DNA of 64,000 bases from the NCBI GenBank assembly GCA_900315105.1, contig OMXX01000004.1, positions 62,001 to 126,000 on the forward strand, in the 5' to 3' direction. Below, piece after piece: positions 27,303-36,244 of the stretch. Under the pieces are notes generated by a model that searched no databases, had not been told where the DNA came from, and saw only the letters and a program-made list of their open reading frames with translations. Each line of letters begins with the position of its first letter. Position 1 is the stretch's first letter. A program made the position numbers and the translations under genes. The stretch is from an uncultured Prevotellaceae bacterium (GTDB lineage Bacteria; Bacteroidota; Bacteroidia; Bacteroidales; Bacteroidaceae).

Positions 27303-28453
27303 TGGGCTTCTTAAGAAATTATCTGAATCAAATAAAGCCGAACTTCGAGGAAGGTGGTAAGCTTCACGCTTTCCGTAGCGTCTTCGACGGTTTCGAGACT
27401 TTCCTGTACGTACCAAATACTACAGCCAAGTCAGGCGCAAGCATCCACGATGCCATTGACTCTAAGCGTATCATGTCAATGGTAGTTATTGCTCTTATGC
27501 CTGCACTTCTCTTCGGTATGTACAACGTAGGATACCAGAACTATCTGGCTGCAGGTGTTGATGGTTCTTGTCTTGATATGTTCATCTATGGCGCATTGGT
27601 AGTGCTGCCAAAGATTCTTGTAAGTTATATCGTAGGTCTTGGCATTGAGTTCGCATGGGCTCAGTGGAAGAACGAGGAGATTCAGGAGGGTTATCTCGTA
27701 AGTGGTATCATCATTCCGATGATTCTTCCTGTTGGTTGCCCACTCTGGGTTATCGTACTTGCTGTTGCATTCGCTGTTATCTTCGGTAAGGAGATTTTCG
27801 GTGGTACGGGTATGAATATCTTCAACGTGGCACTCCTCGCGCGTGCGTTCCTCTTCTTCTCTTATCCAACCAAGATGTCAGGTGACACAGTATGGGTAAG
27901 CACAGAGAGCATCTGTGGCTTTGGAAATACACTTCCTGACGGCTTCACATGTGCTACTCCTCTCGGTCAGATGGCTACAGGCAACGCTCCTACAGCATCT
28001 CTCGTGGATAGCGTTATCGGTCTTATCCCTGGTTCTATAGGTGAGACAAGCGTTATCGCTATCGCTATCGGTGCTGTCATCCTCCTTTGGACAGGTATTG
28101 CGTCTTGGAAGACTATGTTCAGCGTATTCGCTGGTGGTGCTCTTCTTGGCTATATCTTCCAGGCTACAGGTCAGAGCACAATAGAGTGGTATCATCAGTT
28201 CGCTATCGGTGGTTTCTGCTTCGGTGCTGTGTTCATGGCTACCGACCCTGTTACCTCTGCACGTACAGAGACAGGTAAGTACATCTATGGTTTCATCATC
28301 GGTGCTCTTGCAGTTATCATCCGTCAGATGAACCCTGGTTTCCCAGAGGGTATGATGCTTGCTATCCTCTTCGGTAACATGATGGCTCCAACAATAGACT
28401 ACTTCGTAGTTCAGAGAAATATCAACAAGCGTCTTAACCGTGTAAAGAAGTAG
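27302..28453 (+). CDS. nqrB: Na+-NQR subunit B
   Basis: 383 aa membrane protein with about ten helices. It is homologous to RnfD and carries the flavin-attachment context (DGFTCATPLGQMATGNAPTAS), where Thr of the GNAPT segment is the expected covalent FMN site. NqrB forms part of the Na+ channel and quinone site. It starts within the nqrA stop and ends 4 nt before nqrC. Confidence 0.95.
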   Translation: MGFLRNYLNQIKPNFEEGGKLHAFRSVFDGFETFLYVPNTTAKSGASIHDAIDSKRIMSMVVIALMPALLFGMYNVGYQNYLAAGVDGSCLDMFIYGALVVLPKILVSYIVGLGIEFAWAQWKNEEIQEGYLVSGIIIPMILPVGCPLWVIVLAVAFAVIFGKEIFGGTGMNIFNVALLARAFLFFSYPTKMSGDTVWVSTESICGFGNTLPDGFTCATPLGQMATGNAPTASLVDSVIGLIPGSIGETSVIAIAIGAVILLWTGIASWKTMFSVFAGGALLGYIFQATGQSTIEWYHQFAIGGFCFGAVFMATDPVTSARTETGKYIYGFIIGALAVIIRQMNPGFPEGMMLAILFGNMMAPTIDYFVVQRNINKRLNRVKK

Positions 28454-28457
28454 AACT

Positions 28458-29165
28458 ATGGCAAAACTGAATACAAATTCAAATGCTTATATCATAGCAT
28501 ATAGCTGCGTGATGGTTGTCATCGTGGCTTTCCTGCTCGCTTTCATCAGCAGTTCACTCAAGGACACACAGGACAAGAACGTAGCTCTTGACAAGAAGAA
28601 GCAGATACTTGCAGCTCTCAATATCCGTGACCTCTCCAACGATGCAAGTGAAAAGAAGTATAAAGAGGTCATTACTGCTGACGCTATCGTTGATGTTGAC
28701 GGCAACATCGTAGAGGCAGGCGAACAGGGTGGTGTAAATGCAGGTTTCAAGCTCAACAGCGCTGACTATAAGGCTGGCAAGCTCGCTCTCTATATCTGTA
28801 ATGTAGATGGCAAGAAGATCTCTGTTGTTCCTGTATATGGCATGGGACTTTGGGGACCTATCTGGGGTTATATCGCAGTTGCCGAGGATGGAAATACCAT
28901 CTATGGCGCATACTTCAACCACGAAGGTGAGACTGCCGGTCTTGGTGCTGAGATCAAGGACTCAAAGGCTTGGCAGGATAAGTTCATCGGCAAGACTATC
29001 TATGATGCTGCCGGTACACCTGTCATCAAGGTGCTGAAGTCAAGTGAGGTTAAGAACCCTCAGAGCGAGGTTGATGCTGTTACTGGTGCTACACTTACAT
29101 CAAACGGTGTTAGTGATATGCTTCAGGATGGTTTCAAGAAGTATAACGCAGCTCTGAAAAAGTAA
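28458..29165 (+). CDS. nqrC: Na+-NQR subunit C
   Basis: 235 aa. One N-terminal membrane helix (IIAYSCVMVVIVAFLLAFI), then a periplasmic FMN-binding domain. The covalent FMN motif is seen as VTGATLTS, with the attachment Thr near residue 212. The FMN relays electrons in the pump. Confidence 0.95.
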   Translation: MAKLNTNSNAYIIAYSCVMVVIVAFLLAFISSSLKDTQDKNVALDKKKQILAALNIRDLSNDASEKKYKEVITADAIVDVDGNIVEAGEQGGVNAGFKLNSADYKAGKLALYICNVDGKKISVVPVYGMGLWGPIWGYIAVAEDGNTIYGAYFNHEGETAGLGAEIKDSKAWQDKFIGKTIYDAAGTPVIKVLKSSEVKNPQSEVDAVTGATLTSNGVSDMLQDGFKKYNAALKK

Positions 29166-29173
29166 AAAAAAGC

Positions 29174-29311
29174 AGCCTAACCAAGCCTTCCCAAAGGGAA
29201 GGATGTTAGGTAGAAAAATTCATCATAAAAATGACCAAGCCTTTATAAAGAAAAGGTCTTACGCTCTAAGTGTATAAAACATCCTTCCCTTTGGGAAGGC
29301 TTGGTTAGGCT
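29174..29311. repeat. Dispersed inverted-repeat element between nqrC and nqrD
   Basis: 138 bp. Ends are perfect inverted copies (AGCCTAACCAAGCCTTCCCA ... plus AAGGGAAGGATGTT), each end itself palindromic. The interior has a third partial 'accaagccttt' and 'ctaagtgtataaaac'. The whole element recurs in opposite orientation at 63662-63806. Confidence 0.9.
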
Positions 29312-29326
29312 TTAATTTTTAAAAGT

Positions 29327-29947
29327 ATGGCAAACAGTAAAATGAAAGAGGTCTTCACAGCTCCGATCAACGTGCTCAACCCTGTGCTTGTACAGGTGCT
29401 TGGTATTTGTTCGGCTCTCGCTGTTACCTCTCAGCTTAAACCGGCTCTCGTGATGGGTCTTGCCGTTACTGTTATTACGGCGTTCAGTAACCTCATCATT
29501 TCAATACTGCGCAACACCATTCCTACACGTATCCGTATCGTGGTACAGCTTGTAGTGGTTGCTGCCCTTGTAACTATCGTTTCACAGATTCTCAAGGCAT
29601 TCGCATACGATGTTAGCGTTCAGCTCTCTGTATATGTAGGTCTTATCATTACCAACTGTATTCTCATGGGCCGCCTTGAGGCATTCGCTATGCAGAACGG
29701 TCCTGTACAGTCACTCATTGACGGTTTCGCCAATGGTCTCGGTTATGGTCTTATCCTCGTTATCGTAGGTGCTTTCCGTGAGTTGCTCGGCCGTGGTTCA
29801 CTTCTTGGCTATCAGATTATCCCAGAAGGAGCATACGACTTCGGCTATATTAATAATGGTATGATGACAATGCCTGCTATGGCGCTGATTATGATCGGTG
29901 TCGTAATCTGGGTTCATCGTGCTTATTTCTATAAGGAGGAGAAATAA
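29327..29947 (+). CDS. nqrD: Na+-NQR subunit D
   Basis: 206 aa with six membrane helices; typical NqrD/RnfE family (NPVLVQVLGICSALAVTSQL, NCILMGRLEAFAM). NqrD and NqrE together hold an intramembrane Fe-S centre through conserved Cys (here in GICSA and TNCILMG). A dispersed repeat element separates it from nqrC, yet gene order is unbroken. Confidence 0.94.
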   Translation: MANSKMKEVFTAPINVLNPVLVQVLGICSALAVTSQLKPALVMGLAVTVITAFSNLIISILRNTIPTRIRIVVQLVVVAALVTIVSQILKAFAYDVSVQLSVYVGLIITNCILMGRLEAFAMQNGPVQSLIDGFANGLGYGLILVIVGAFRELLGRGSLLGYQIIPEGAYDFGYINNGMMTMPAMALIMIGVVIWVHRAYFYKEEK

Positions 29948-30574
29948 ATGGAACAGTTGATAAATCTATTCTTCAGGTCCATCTTCGTGGACAACATGAT
30001 CTTCGCATTCTTCCTCGGTATGTGTTCATTCCTTGCCGTTAGTAAGAATGTAAAGACATCTCTCGGACTCGGTCTCGCCGTTACCTTCGTGCTCTGCGTT
30101 ACCGTTCCTACCAACTATTTGCTCCAGACAAAGATTCTCGGTCCTGACTGTCTTGTAGAAGGCGTGGATCTCAGCTATCTTGCTTTCATCCTCTTCATCG
30201 CAGTCATCGCTGGTATCGTGCAGCTCGTGGAAATGGTTGTTGAGCGTTTCTCTCCATCACTCTATGCAGCTCTTGGTATCTTCCTTCCATTGATTGCTGT
30301 GAACTGTGCTATCATGGGTGCTTCGCTCTTCATGCAGCAGCGTATCAATCTCGATCCATCTAACACTCAGTATATCGGTAGTGTTCTCGATGCGTTCGTA
30401 TATGCTCTCGGTTCTGGTTTCGGTTGGCTCCTTGCTATCGTCAGCATGGGTGCTATCAGCGAGAAGATGGCATATAGCGATGTTCCAAAGCCTCTCCGTG
30501 GTCTTGGTATCACATTCATTACCGTAGGCTTGATGGCTATCGCAATGATGTGTTTCTCAGGACTCAAGCTTTAA
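29948..30574 (+). CDS. nqrE: Na+-NQR subunit E
   Basis: 208 aa with six helices; NqrE/RnfA family ([29 protein letters not shown]), each with a conserved Cys that ligates the intramembrane Fe-S centre. Starts immediately after the nqrD stop. Confidence 0.94.
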   Translation: MEQLINLFFRSIFVDNMIFAFFLGMCSFLAVSKNVKTSLGLGLAVTFVLCVTVPTNYLLQTKILGPDCLVEGVDLSYLAFILFIAVIAGIVQLVEMVVERFSPSLYAALGIFLPLIAVNCAIMGASLFMQQRINLDPSNTQYIGSVLDAFVYALGSGFGWLLAIVSMGAISEKMAYSDVPKPLRGLGITFITVGLMAIAMMCFSGLKL

Positions 30575-30605
30575 AATAATAATTACAAATTGGTAATTAA
30601 GTATT

Positions 30606-31892
30606 ATGAATATAGCATTTAATTTACTCAGCATAGGGGTATTCCTCGTGGTTATCCTCGTACTTGTAATAGTACTGCTGGTAGCAAAGAAATATCTGAG
30701 CCCAAGCGGTCAGGTTACTCTGACTGTGAATGGCGATACCAAACTGACCGTTAATCAGGGTGGTTCCGTTATGGCTACCCTCAATGAGAACGGCATCTAC
30801 CTTCCATCTGCTTGTGGTGGTAAGGCAAGCTGTGGTCAGTGTAAACTTCAGATTCTCAAGGGTGGTGGCGAGATTCTCGACTCAGAGAAGCCTCACTTCA
30901 CTCGTAAGGAGATCAAGGACCACTGGCGTCTCGGCTGTCAGGCTAAGATCAAGGGTGATATGGAAGTAAAGGTTCCTGAGTCTGTATTGGGCGTTAAGGA
31001 ATGGGAGTGTACCGTTATCGGCAACCGCAACGTGGCTACATTCATCAAGGAGTACAAGGTTGCTCTTCCTCCAGGCGAGCATATGGACTTCGAGCCTGGT
31101 TCTTACGCTCAGATTCGTATCCCAGCATTCGAACTCGACTACGACAAGGACTTCGACAAGTCTCTTATCGGTGATACCTACCTCCCAGCATGGGAGAAGT
31201 TCGGTCTCTTCGGCCTCAAGTGCGTAAACCCAGAGCCAACAATCCGTGCTTACTCTATGGCTAACTATCCTGATGAGGGCGATATCATCACACTTAACGT
31301 TCGTATCGCAACTCCTCCATTCAAGCCAAAGGATCAGGGTACAGGCTTCATGGATGTAAACCCAGGTATTGCATCTTCTTATATCTTCTCTCTGAAGCCA
31401 GGCGACAAGGTAATCATGTCAGGTCCTTACGGAGAGTTCCGTCCACAGTATGGCACAGGTCGTGAGATGATCTGGGTAGGTGGTGGTGCCGGTATGGCTC
31501 CTCTTCGTGCACAGATCATGCACATGCTCAAAGGTCATGGTATTGCTCCAGAGGATCGTCAGCGTCCAATGCACTATTTCTATGGTGCACGTGCTCTTGA
31601 GGAAATTCCATTCCTCGACGACTTCCTCCAGCTTGAGAAGGACTTCCCTAATTTCCACTTCCATCTTGCCCTCGACCGTCCAGATCCAAAGGCAGATGCA
31701 GCAGGAATCAAATATACTCCGGGCTTCGTAGCTCCAGTTATGGGCGATACATACCTCAAGCAGCATGAGACTCCAGAGGATTGTGAGTACTACCTCTGCG
31801 GACCTCCGATGATGGCTAAGACCGTTCTTGATCTTCTCCACTCACTCGGCGTTGAGGACAATATGATTAGATTCGATAACTTCGGTGGCTAA
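30606..31892 (+). CDS. nqrF: Na+-NQR subunit F (NADH-oxidising)
   Basis: 428 aa. One N-terminal membrane helix (about 7-28), then a [2Fe-2S] ferredoxin domain with Cys70, Cys76, Cys79 and Cys111, an FAD domain with RAYSMANYP, and an NADH domain with GGGAGMAPLR and CGPPMM. It takes electrons from NADH and passes them to the other subunits. Last gene of the operon; a terminator follows. Confidence 0.96.
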   Translation: MNIAFNLLSIGVFLVVILVLVIVLLVAKKYLSPSGQVTLTVNGDTKLTVNQGGSVMATLNENGIYLPSACGGKASCGQCKLQILKGGGEILDSEKPHFTRKEIKDHWRLGCQAKIKGDMEVKVPESVLGVKEWECTVIGNRNVATFIKEYKVALPPGEHMDFEPGSYAQIRIPAFELDYDKDFDKSLIGDTYLPAWEKFGLFGLKCVNPEPTIRAYSMANYPDEGDIITLNVRIATPPFKPKDQGTGFMDVNPGIASSYIFSLKPGDKVIMSGPYGEFRPQYGTGREMIWVGGGAGMAPLRAQIMHMLKGHGIAPEDRQRPMHYFYGARALEEIPFLDDFLQLEKDFPNFHFHLALDRPDPKADAAGIKYTPGFVAPVMGDTYLKQHETPEDCEYYLCGPPMMAKTVLDLLHSLGVEDNMIRFDNFGG

Positions 31893-31897
31893 ATACT

Positions 31898-31934
31898 TAA
31901 AGGCGAGCATCATTACGATGCCCGCCTTTTTATA
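31898..31934 (+). terminator. Rho-independent terminator after nqrF
   Basis: AGGCGAGCATC / GATGCCCGCCT hairpin with a short loop and a T-run (TTTTTA). Ends the nqr operon. Confidence 0.85.
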
Positions 31935-32380
31935 TCTTTAAATGCTCTTCCCTTTTATTTCGACCACAGATCTCACAGATTAAACGGATTTGTACGAATT
32001 TCTTCCTGGTTATCGAACTAACATTATTTTAACCATATCTTTTCTTTTCTAAAATTATACGTTATGACTCCGTACATACTCCATCGATAGTCCATCAGTA
32101 GTCCATCGATCCTCCATCGAAACGATGGACCATCGATGGAGTATCGATGGAGCATCGATGGAGTATCTACCTTGTTTTTGCCTTAAACTATACTACTTTT
32201 CACGGAAAGGGAAGAAGGCTTGTGTTAGAAAATCACTATCAAAACCATAAAAACTGTGTTTTTAAAAATTGTTGTGATGATAGGGACAATAATACAATTT
32301 AAGAGGTGGGGGAGCGTGTGGAATACGCGGATTTTGGCTGTTATTATATTAAAAAGTGTTGGATAAACAAAATATCATCG
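31935..32380. other. 450-bp gap with a large palindrome
   Basis: Between the nqr terminator and the promoter of the NusG paralogue. It contains the CATCGATGGA palindrome at 32076-32165. I see no reading frame of substance; a long frame from 32306 belongs to the next gene but its first 64 codons lie ahead of the promoter. Confidence 0.5.
32076..32165. repeat. CCATCGAT palindromic array, copy 1
   Basis: Units 'tccatcgat' on the left and 'atggagtatcg/atcgatgg' on the right meet at a centre 'cctccatcgaaacgatgg' near 32115. It is nearly identical over about 90 bp to 61192-61281, 29 kb away. Confidence 0.85.
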
Positions 32381-32387
32381 CTATTTC

Positions 32388-32418
32388 TTGTTTTCTCGGG
32401 AAAAAAAGTGTATTTTTG
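32388..32418 (+). promoter_or_regulatory. Promoter of the NusG-like/polyene operon
   Basis: TATTTTTG at 32411-32418 matches TAnnTTTG, with CTTG near 32387-32390 about 20 bp upstream. This promoter supports translation starting at ATG 32498 rather than upstream. Confidence 0.55.
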
Positions 32419-32497
32419 CCAAATATTTCTGGCATTTATTGCTGATAAGCTATGCCAGTATTGCGACATATATCAAAACCTTGTAATCATTTCTGAT

Positions 32498-33205
32498 ATG
32501 TCAATATCTTCTGCCGCATTGGTTAATGGGCAGAAAATCTCCGTTTTAGGAGACAATTTACAGAAAAAAGTAGCGGAAAAAGCTACGATCCTCTACCAAA
32601 AGTCTTTTGAAGGGGTGTCCCCCAATTGTATCCGTACGTCAGATGTAGGAAACAAGTGGTTCCTTATGCGTGCTGCGTATGGGCAGGAGAAGAAGGCAGA
32701 GGAGATCCTGATGCAGATGGAGGGAGTGGAGAGTGCGTATGTTCCACAATGGTATAAGAAACGTACGTTTGCAGGGAAGACAAAGAATGTCCTTGTAAGT
32801 ATTATCCCGAATAATCTGTTTGTGCGTAGTAAGGAAAGTGTGCTTGCCAAGTTGGTTGGCAGAGAACCTCTGTCTTTCCTTCATTTCAGCTATCAGCCGC
32901 ACAAGGATGAGTTTGGCAGACCTATCGGTACGGGACGTACTCCTGTGGTGATTCCTGACAGACAGATGGATTCTTTCAGAAGATGGGTGGATGCTGATGC
33001 CGAGGATAAGATTTTCAGGCAGACATCATTCATCTTTAAGGAAAATGATCTCGTAAGAGTTACCGAAGGCGTGTTTGAAGGACTTGTAGGGCATATTGTC
33101 CGTCTCAAGGGACAGACGCGCGTTGGTGTGAATATTGACGGAATAGGTTTTATCTCTACAGCCTATATCCCGAAGAATTGTATTGAGAAAATTGAAAATG
33201 GGTGA
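32498..33205 (+). CDS. NusG-family antiterminator (UpxY-like)
   Basis: 235 aa from ATG 32498, chosen because a promoter lies at 32411. Residues about 50-150 form the NGN domain (NKWFLMRAAYGQEKKAEEIL, YVPQWYKKR). Residues about 180-235 are a KOW domain (NDLVRVTEGVFEGLVGHIVRLKG). Specialised NusG paralogues of Bacteroidetes (UpxY) let RNA polymerase read through long capsule operons by loading at the leader. Here the gene heads a roughly 24-kb polyene-like operon instead, so it probably does the same job for that operon. Confidence 0.88.
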   Translation: MSISSAALVNGQKISVLGDNLQKKVAEKATILYQKSFEGVSPNCIRTSDVGNKWFLMRAAYGQEKKAEEILMQMEGVESAYVPQWYKKRTFAGKTKNVLVSIIPNNLFVRSKESVLAKLVGREPLSFLHFSYQPHKDEFGRPIGTGRTPVVIPDRQMDSFRRWVDADAEDKIFRQTSFIFKENDLVRVTEGVFEGLVGHIVRLKGQTRVGVNIDGIGFISTAYIPKNCIEKIENG

Positions 33206-33289
33206 TGGGTGTTAGGTGATAGGTGTTGGCGTATAGCATTTTCGCGAACATTTCAAACCACCAACACCTAACACCCATCACCCAACACC
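33200..33289. repeat. GGGTGATGGGTGTTAGGTG inverted repeat
   Basis: Left arm 33200-33229 and right arm 33259-33289 (ccaacacctaacacccatca then cccaacacc) are complementary over about 28 bp. Member of the family whose sequence also appears inside four reading frames of this operon. Confidence 0.85.
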
Positions 33290-33304
33290 AAAAAAGAATA
33301 GAAA

Positions 33305-34036
33305 ATGAAATATGCACTCGTGACAGGTGGATCAAGAGGTCTGGGTAGGGCAGTATGCCTTGCTGTGGCTGAGATGAAGATTCCTGTAATCATAAACTAT
33401 CAGAGTAATAAGGAGGCGGCTGAGGCTGTAAAGGCTGACATAGAGGCTGCTGGCGGTAAGGCAGAGCTGATGCAGTTTGATGTGGCTGACAAGGCTCAGG
33501 TGGATGCGGCTCTCGATAACTGGGAGGCTAATCATCCAGAAGACTATATAGCCTATCTTGTGAACAATGCAGGTATCAGGAAGGATAATCTTATGTTTAT
33601 GATGCCAGAGGCTGATTGGCATGCCGTAATTAATGTTACGCTTGACGGTTTCTATAATGTTACCAGTCATCTCCTTCCAAAGATGATGATGCGTAAGCAT
33701 GGTGGCAAGATTGTCAATATGGCTTCTCTCTCAGGTTTGAAGGGAATGCCGGGACAGGTGAACTATAGTGCTGCTAAGGCTGCTCTGATAGGTGCTACGA
33801 AGGCTCTTGCACAGGAGACGGCTGCAAGAAACGTGACTGTAAATGCTGTTGCTCCTGGTTTCATCGAGACAGATATGACGAAGGATCTTCCACAGGATGA
33901 GTTGAAGAAGCTTGTGCCTATGAACAGGTTCGGCAAGCCAGAGGAGGTTGCTGCCCTTGTGAAGTTCCTTCTCTCTGATGCTGCTTCGTATATCACGGGT
34001 GAGTGTATTTCGATAAATGGAGGGTTGTATACTTAA
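33305..34036 (+). CDS. fabG: 3-oxoacyl-ACP reductase, FabG-type SDR
   Basis: 243 aa short-chain dehydrogenase. The cofactor site is TGGSRGLGRA, NNAG follows in YLVNNAGIR, and the catalytic Ser-Tyr-Lys is seen as NMASLSGLKGMPGQVNYSAAKAA. The end ASYITGECISINGGLYT is typical FabG. As the first enzyme gene of the polyene cluster it would reduce the 3-keto group after each chain extension (ApeQ-type role), using NADPH. Confidence 0.92.
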   Translation: MKYALVTGGSRGLGRAVCLAVAEMKIPVIINYQSNKEAAEAVKADIEAAGGKAELMQFDVADKAQVDAALDNWEANHPEDYIAYLVNNAGIRKDNLMFMMPEADWHAVINVTLDGFYNVTSHLLPKMMMRKHGGKIVNMASLSGLKGMPGQVNYSAAKAALIGATKALAQETAARNVTVNAVAPGFIETDMTKDLPQDELKKLVPMNRFGKPEEVAALVKFLLSDAASYITGECISINGGLYT

Positions 34037-34038
34037 AT

Positions 34039-34114
34039 AGGTGATAGGTGATGGGTGTTAGGTGTTGGTGGTTTGTACTATACGCTAACAGCTAACACCC
34101 ATCACCCAACACCC
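34039..34114. repeat. Second GGTGATGGGTGTTAGGTGTTGG inverted repeat
   Basis: Arms 34039-34071 and 34091-34114 pair as a hairpin between fabG and the first ketosynthase gene. Same family as 33200-33289. Confidence 0.85.
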
Positions 34115-34125
34115 GAAGAAAGAAT

Positions 34126-35349
34126 ATGAACAGAAGAGTCGTAATAACAGGTATGGGCATATGGTCTTGCCTGGGAACTACAATAGAAGAAGTAAAGAAC
34201 TCCCTCTATGAGGGAAAGTCAGGTATCGGACTTGAGAAAGAGCGTCTGGAATATGGCTATCAGTCGGCTCTGACGGGTATTGTTGAGCAGCCAAAGCTCA
34301 AGGGACTTATAGACCGCCATATGCGAAGAGGCTTCTCAGAGGAGGCAGAATATGCATATATGGCTTCGCGTCAGGCTTTCGAGATGGCGGAGATAAGCGA
34401 TGAGTATCTTTTGCAGAATGAGGTTGGCTGTATCTTTGGTAATGACTCTTCGGCAAAGCCAGTTATTGAGTCGGCTAAGATTATGGAAGAGAAGCGTGAT
34501 ACAGAGCTTCTTGGTCAGAACTTCATCTTCCAGGCAATGAACTCAACCGTCAATATGAATATGAGTACGGTATTCCATTTGAGGGGCGTGAACTTCAGCG
34601 TTAGTGCTGCTTGTGCAAGTGGAAGTCACTCTATAGGTTTGGCATATATGCTCATCAAGCAAGGACTTCAGGATATGGTTCTCTGTGGTGGTGCTCAAGA
34701 AGTAAACTACTATTCTATGGCCTCCTTCGATGCTCTGGGGGCATTCTCAAAGCGTATGGATGAGCCAACGAAAGCTTCACGTCCTTTTGAGCGTGATCGT
34801 GACGGCTTGATTCCAAGTGGTGGAGCAGCGGCTCTTGTGCTTGAGGATTATGACCATGCTGTGGCTCGTGGTGCTAAGATAATCGCAGAGGTTGTGGGTT
34901 ATGGCTTCTCTTCAAACGGAACAGCGGTTATCAGTCAGCCAAGTGATGAGGGTAGTGTTATTGCTATGTCGCGTGCTTTGAAGGATGCAGGTGTTGATGT
35001 GAAGGATGTTGACTATATCAACGCTCATGCCACAAGTACCCGTCAGGGAGATATGTTTGAGGCTATAGCTTTGGATCGTATGTTCCATGGACAGCATGCC
35101 TTGATAAGTTCTACAAAGGGAATGACAGGTCATGAATGCTGGATGGCAGGAGCTTCTGAGATTGTCTATTCAGCTATTATGATGCAGAATAATTTTGTTG
35201 CTCCTAATATCAATTTCGAGAATCCTGATGAACATTCCGCAAAACTGAATATCGCGGCTAAGACCGTTGATACCGAGGTTAATGTTGTTCTCAGCAACTC
35301 CTTCGGTTTCGGAGGAACTAATAGTGCGCTTGTAATTAAGAAGGTTTAG
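34126..35349 (+). CDS. Beta-ketoacyl-ACP synthase (KAS I/II type)
   Basis: 407 aa, a complete KS. Active-site Cys163 lies in SAACASGSHS, with the two His in INAHATSTRQGD and KGMTGHECWMAGASE, and the final glycine loop SFGFGGTNSALV. It condenses malonyl-ACP with the growing chain. It resembles the chain-initiating/elongating KS of aryl-polyene clusters (ApeO/ApeR group). This is the only stand-alone KS in the cluster; two others carry extra C-terminal halves. Confidence 0.93.
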   Translation: MNRRVVITGMGIWSCLGTTIEEVKNSLYEGKSGIGLEKERLEYGYQSALTGIVEQPKLKGLIDRHMRRGFSEEAEYAYMASRQAFEMAEISDEYLLQNEVGCIFGNDSSAKPVIESAKIMEEKRDTELLGQNFIFQAMNSTVNMNMSTVFHLRGVNFSVSAACASGSHSIGLAYMLIKQGLQDMVLCGGAQEVNYYSMASFDALGAFSKRMDEPTKASRPFERDRDGLIPSGGAAALVLEDYDHAVARGAKIIAEVVGYGFSSNGTAVISQPSDEGSVIAMSRALKDAGVDVKDVDYINAHATSTRQGDMFEAIALDRMFHGQHALISSTKGMTGHECWMAGASEIVYSAIMMQNNFVAPNINFENPDEHSAKLNIAAKTVDTEVNVVLSNSFGFGGTNSALVIKKV

Positions 35350-35372
35350 AGTAATTTAATTATATCTGTTTT

Positions 35373-36113
35373 ATGAAGAAATGTTTGTTTACCATTTTGG
35401 GAGTCATATTTCCTTTGCTCGTTTCTTCACAAACGATTATTGCTACCAAATCAGGTGACTTTATAAAAGGATATAATGTGGATATAGGCGAGGACTATGT
35501 ATATTATACGCAAGATATCTCAGAAGAATCGCCTATAAATAAAATTGCGAAAAATAATGTTTTTGCAATTCGAAAAGAGAATGGTGAACAAGTCGTATTT
35601 GATTCTAAAGCAGAGGAATTGGCAGATAGTATCTATATTCGAGAGGAAGGTTATGGTGACAAAAGTTTGCCAGATGTAGATATAGATAATTATGAAGGTT
35701 TTTTACTTCAGAAAGGGAATGTAGTATATGTGGAGTCAGGTGATACCGATTATGAAAAGGCTGGTGCAAATAGGCTTCGTGAACATATTCTGGAGGATGG
35801 CTTTTGGAAATTGGCTTCACGTAAAGAACAAGCTCACTTTATCTTTAGGTATCGTGTGATAACAAAGGGGCCTGATCATCTTGATCCTCAATACATAGAC
35901 ACAAGAAGTGGCTTAACTCCTAAAGGACATAAGAAACTCTTTTTATATTTTTTTGGAAACAAAAAGATTAGCGCAAATGAATCTGTTGAAGATAATGTAG
36001 AATTGGCAGATAAGCTATACAAGGTAATTAAACGCCTACAAAAGTATGTGGAAAAAGGAAAGGATCCTGAAAAAGACGGGGTATTGAAACATTTCTATAA
36101 CAAGAAAATATGA
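35373..36113 (+). CDS. Secreted protein of unknown function
   Basis: 246 aa with a signal peptide (MKKCLFTILGVIFPLLVSSQ). The next part is short beta strands (TKSGDFIKGYNVDIGEDYVYY, a pattern common in Bacteroidetes secreted proteins). The second half (from VVYVESGDTDYEKAGANRLRE) looks like an alpha/beta fold with a lysine-rich C-terminus. Lower GC than its biosynthetic neighbours. It is the first of three secreted unknowns in a row. No family assigned. Confidence 0.6.
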   Translation: MKKCLFTILGVIFPLLVSSQTIIATKSGDFIKGYNVDIGEDYVYYTQDISEESPINKIAKNNVFAIRKENGEQVVFDSKAEELADSIYIREEGYGDKSLPDVDIDNYEGFLLQKGNVVYVESGDTDYEKAGANRLREHILEDGFWKLASRKEQAHFIFRYRVITKGPDHLDPQYIDTRSGLTPKGHKKLFLYFFGNKKISANESVEDNVELADKLYKVIKRLQKYVEKGKDPEKDGVLKHFYNKKI

Positions 36114-36244
36114 TAAAAACCCAATAATATAAATTGTGTTTGCTCATCTTCTTGTTTCTTTTTTACAAGTCAACTTTATAGTAAAGATGTAGATTAAGGT
36201 GAGGAATGGTTTAAGAAAACATATTAACAAATAAAAATAAGAAA

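Noticed and set aside
32306..32497. Longer N-terminus for the NusG-like protein
   Set aside because: A promoter at 32411 lies inside that stretch, so the added residues would not all be transcribed.
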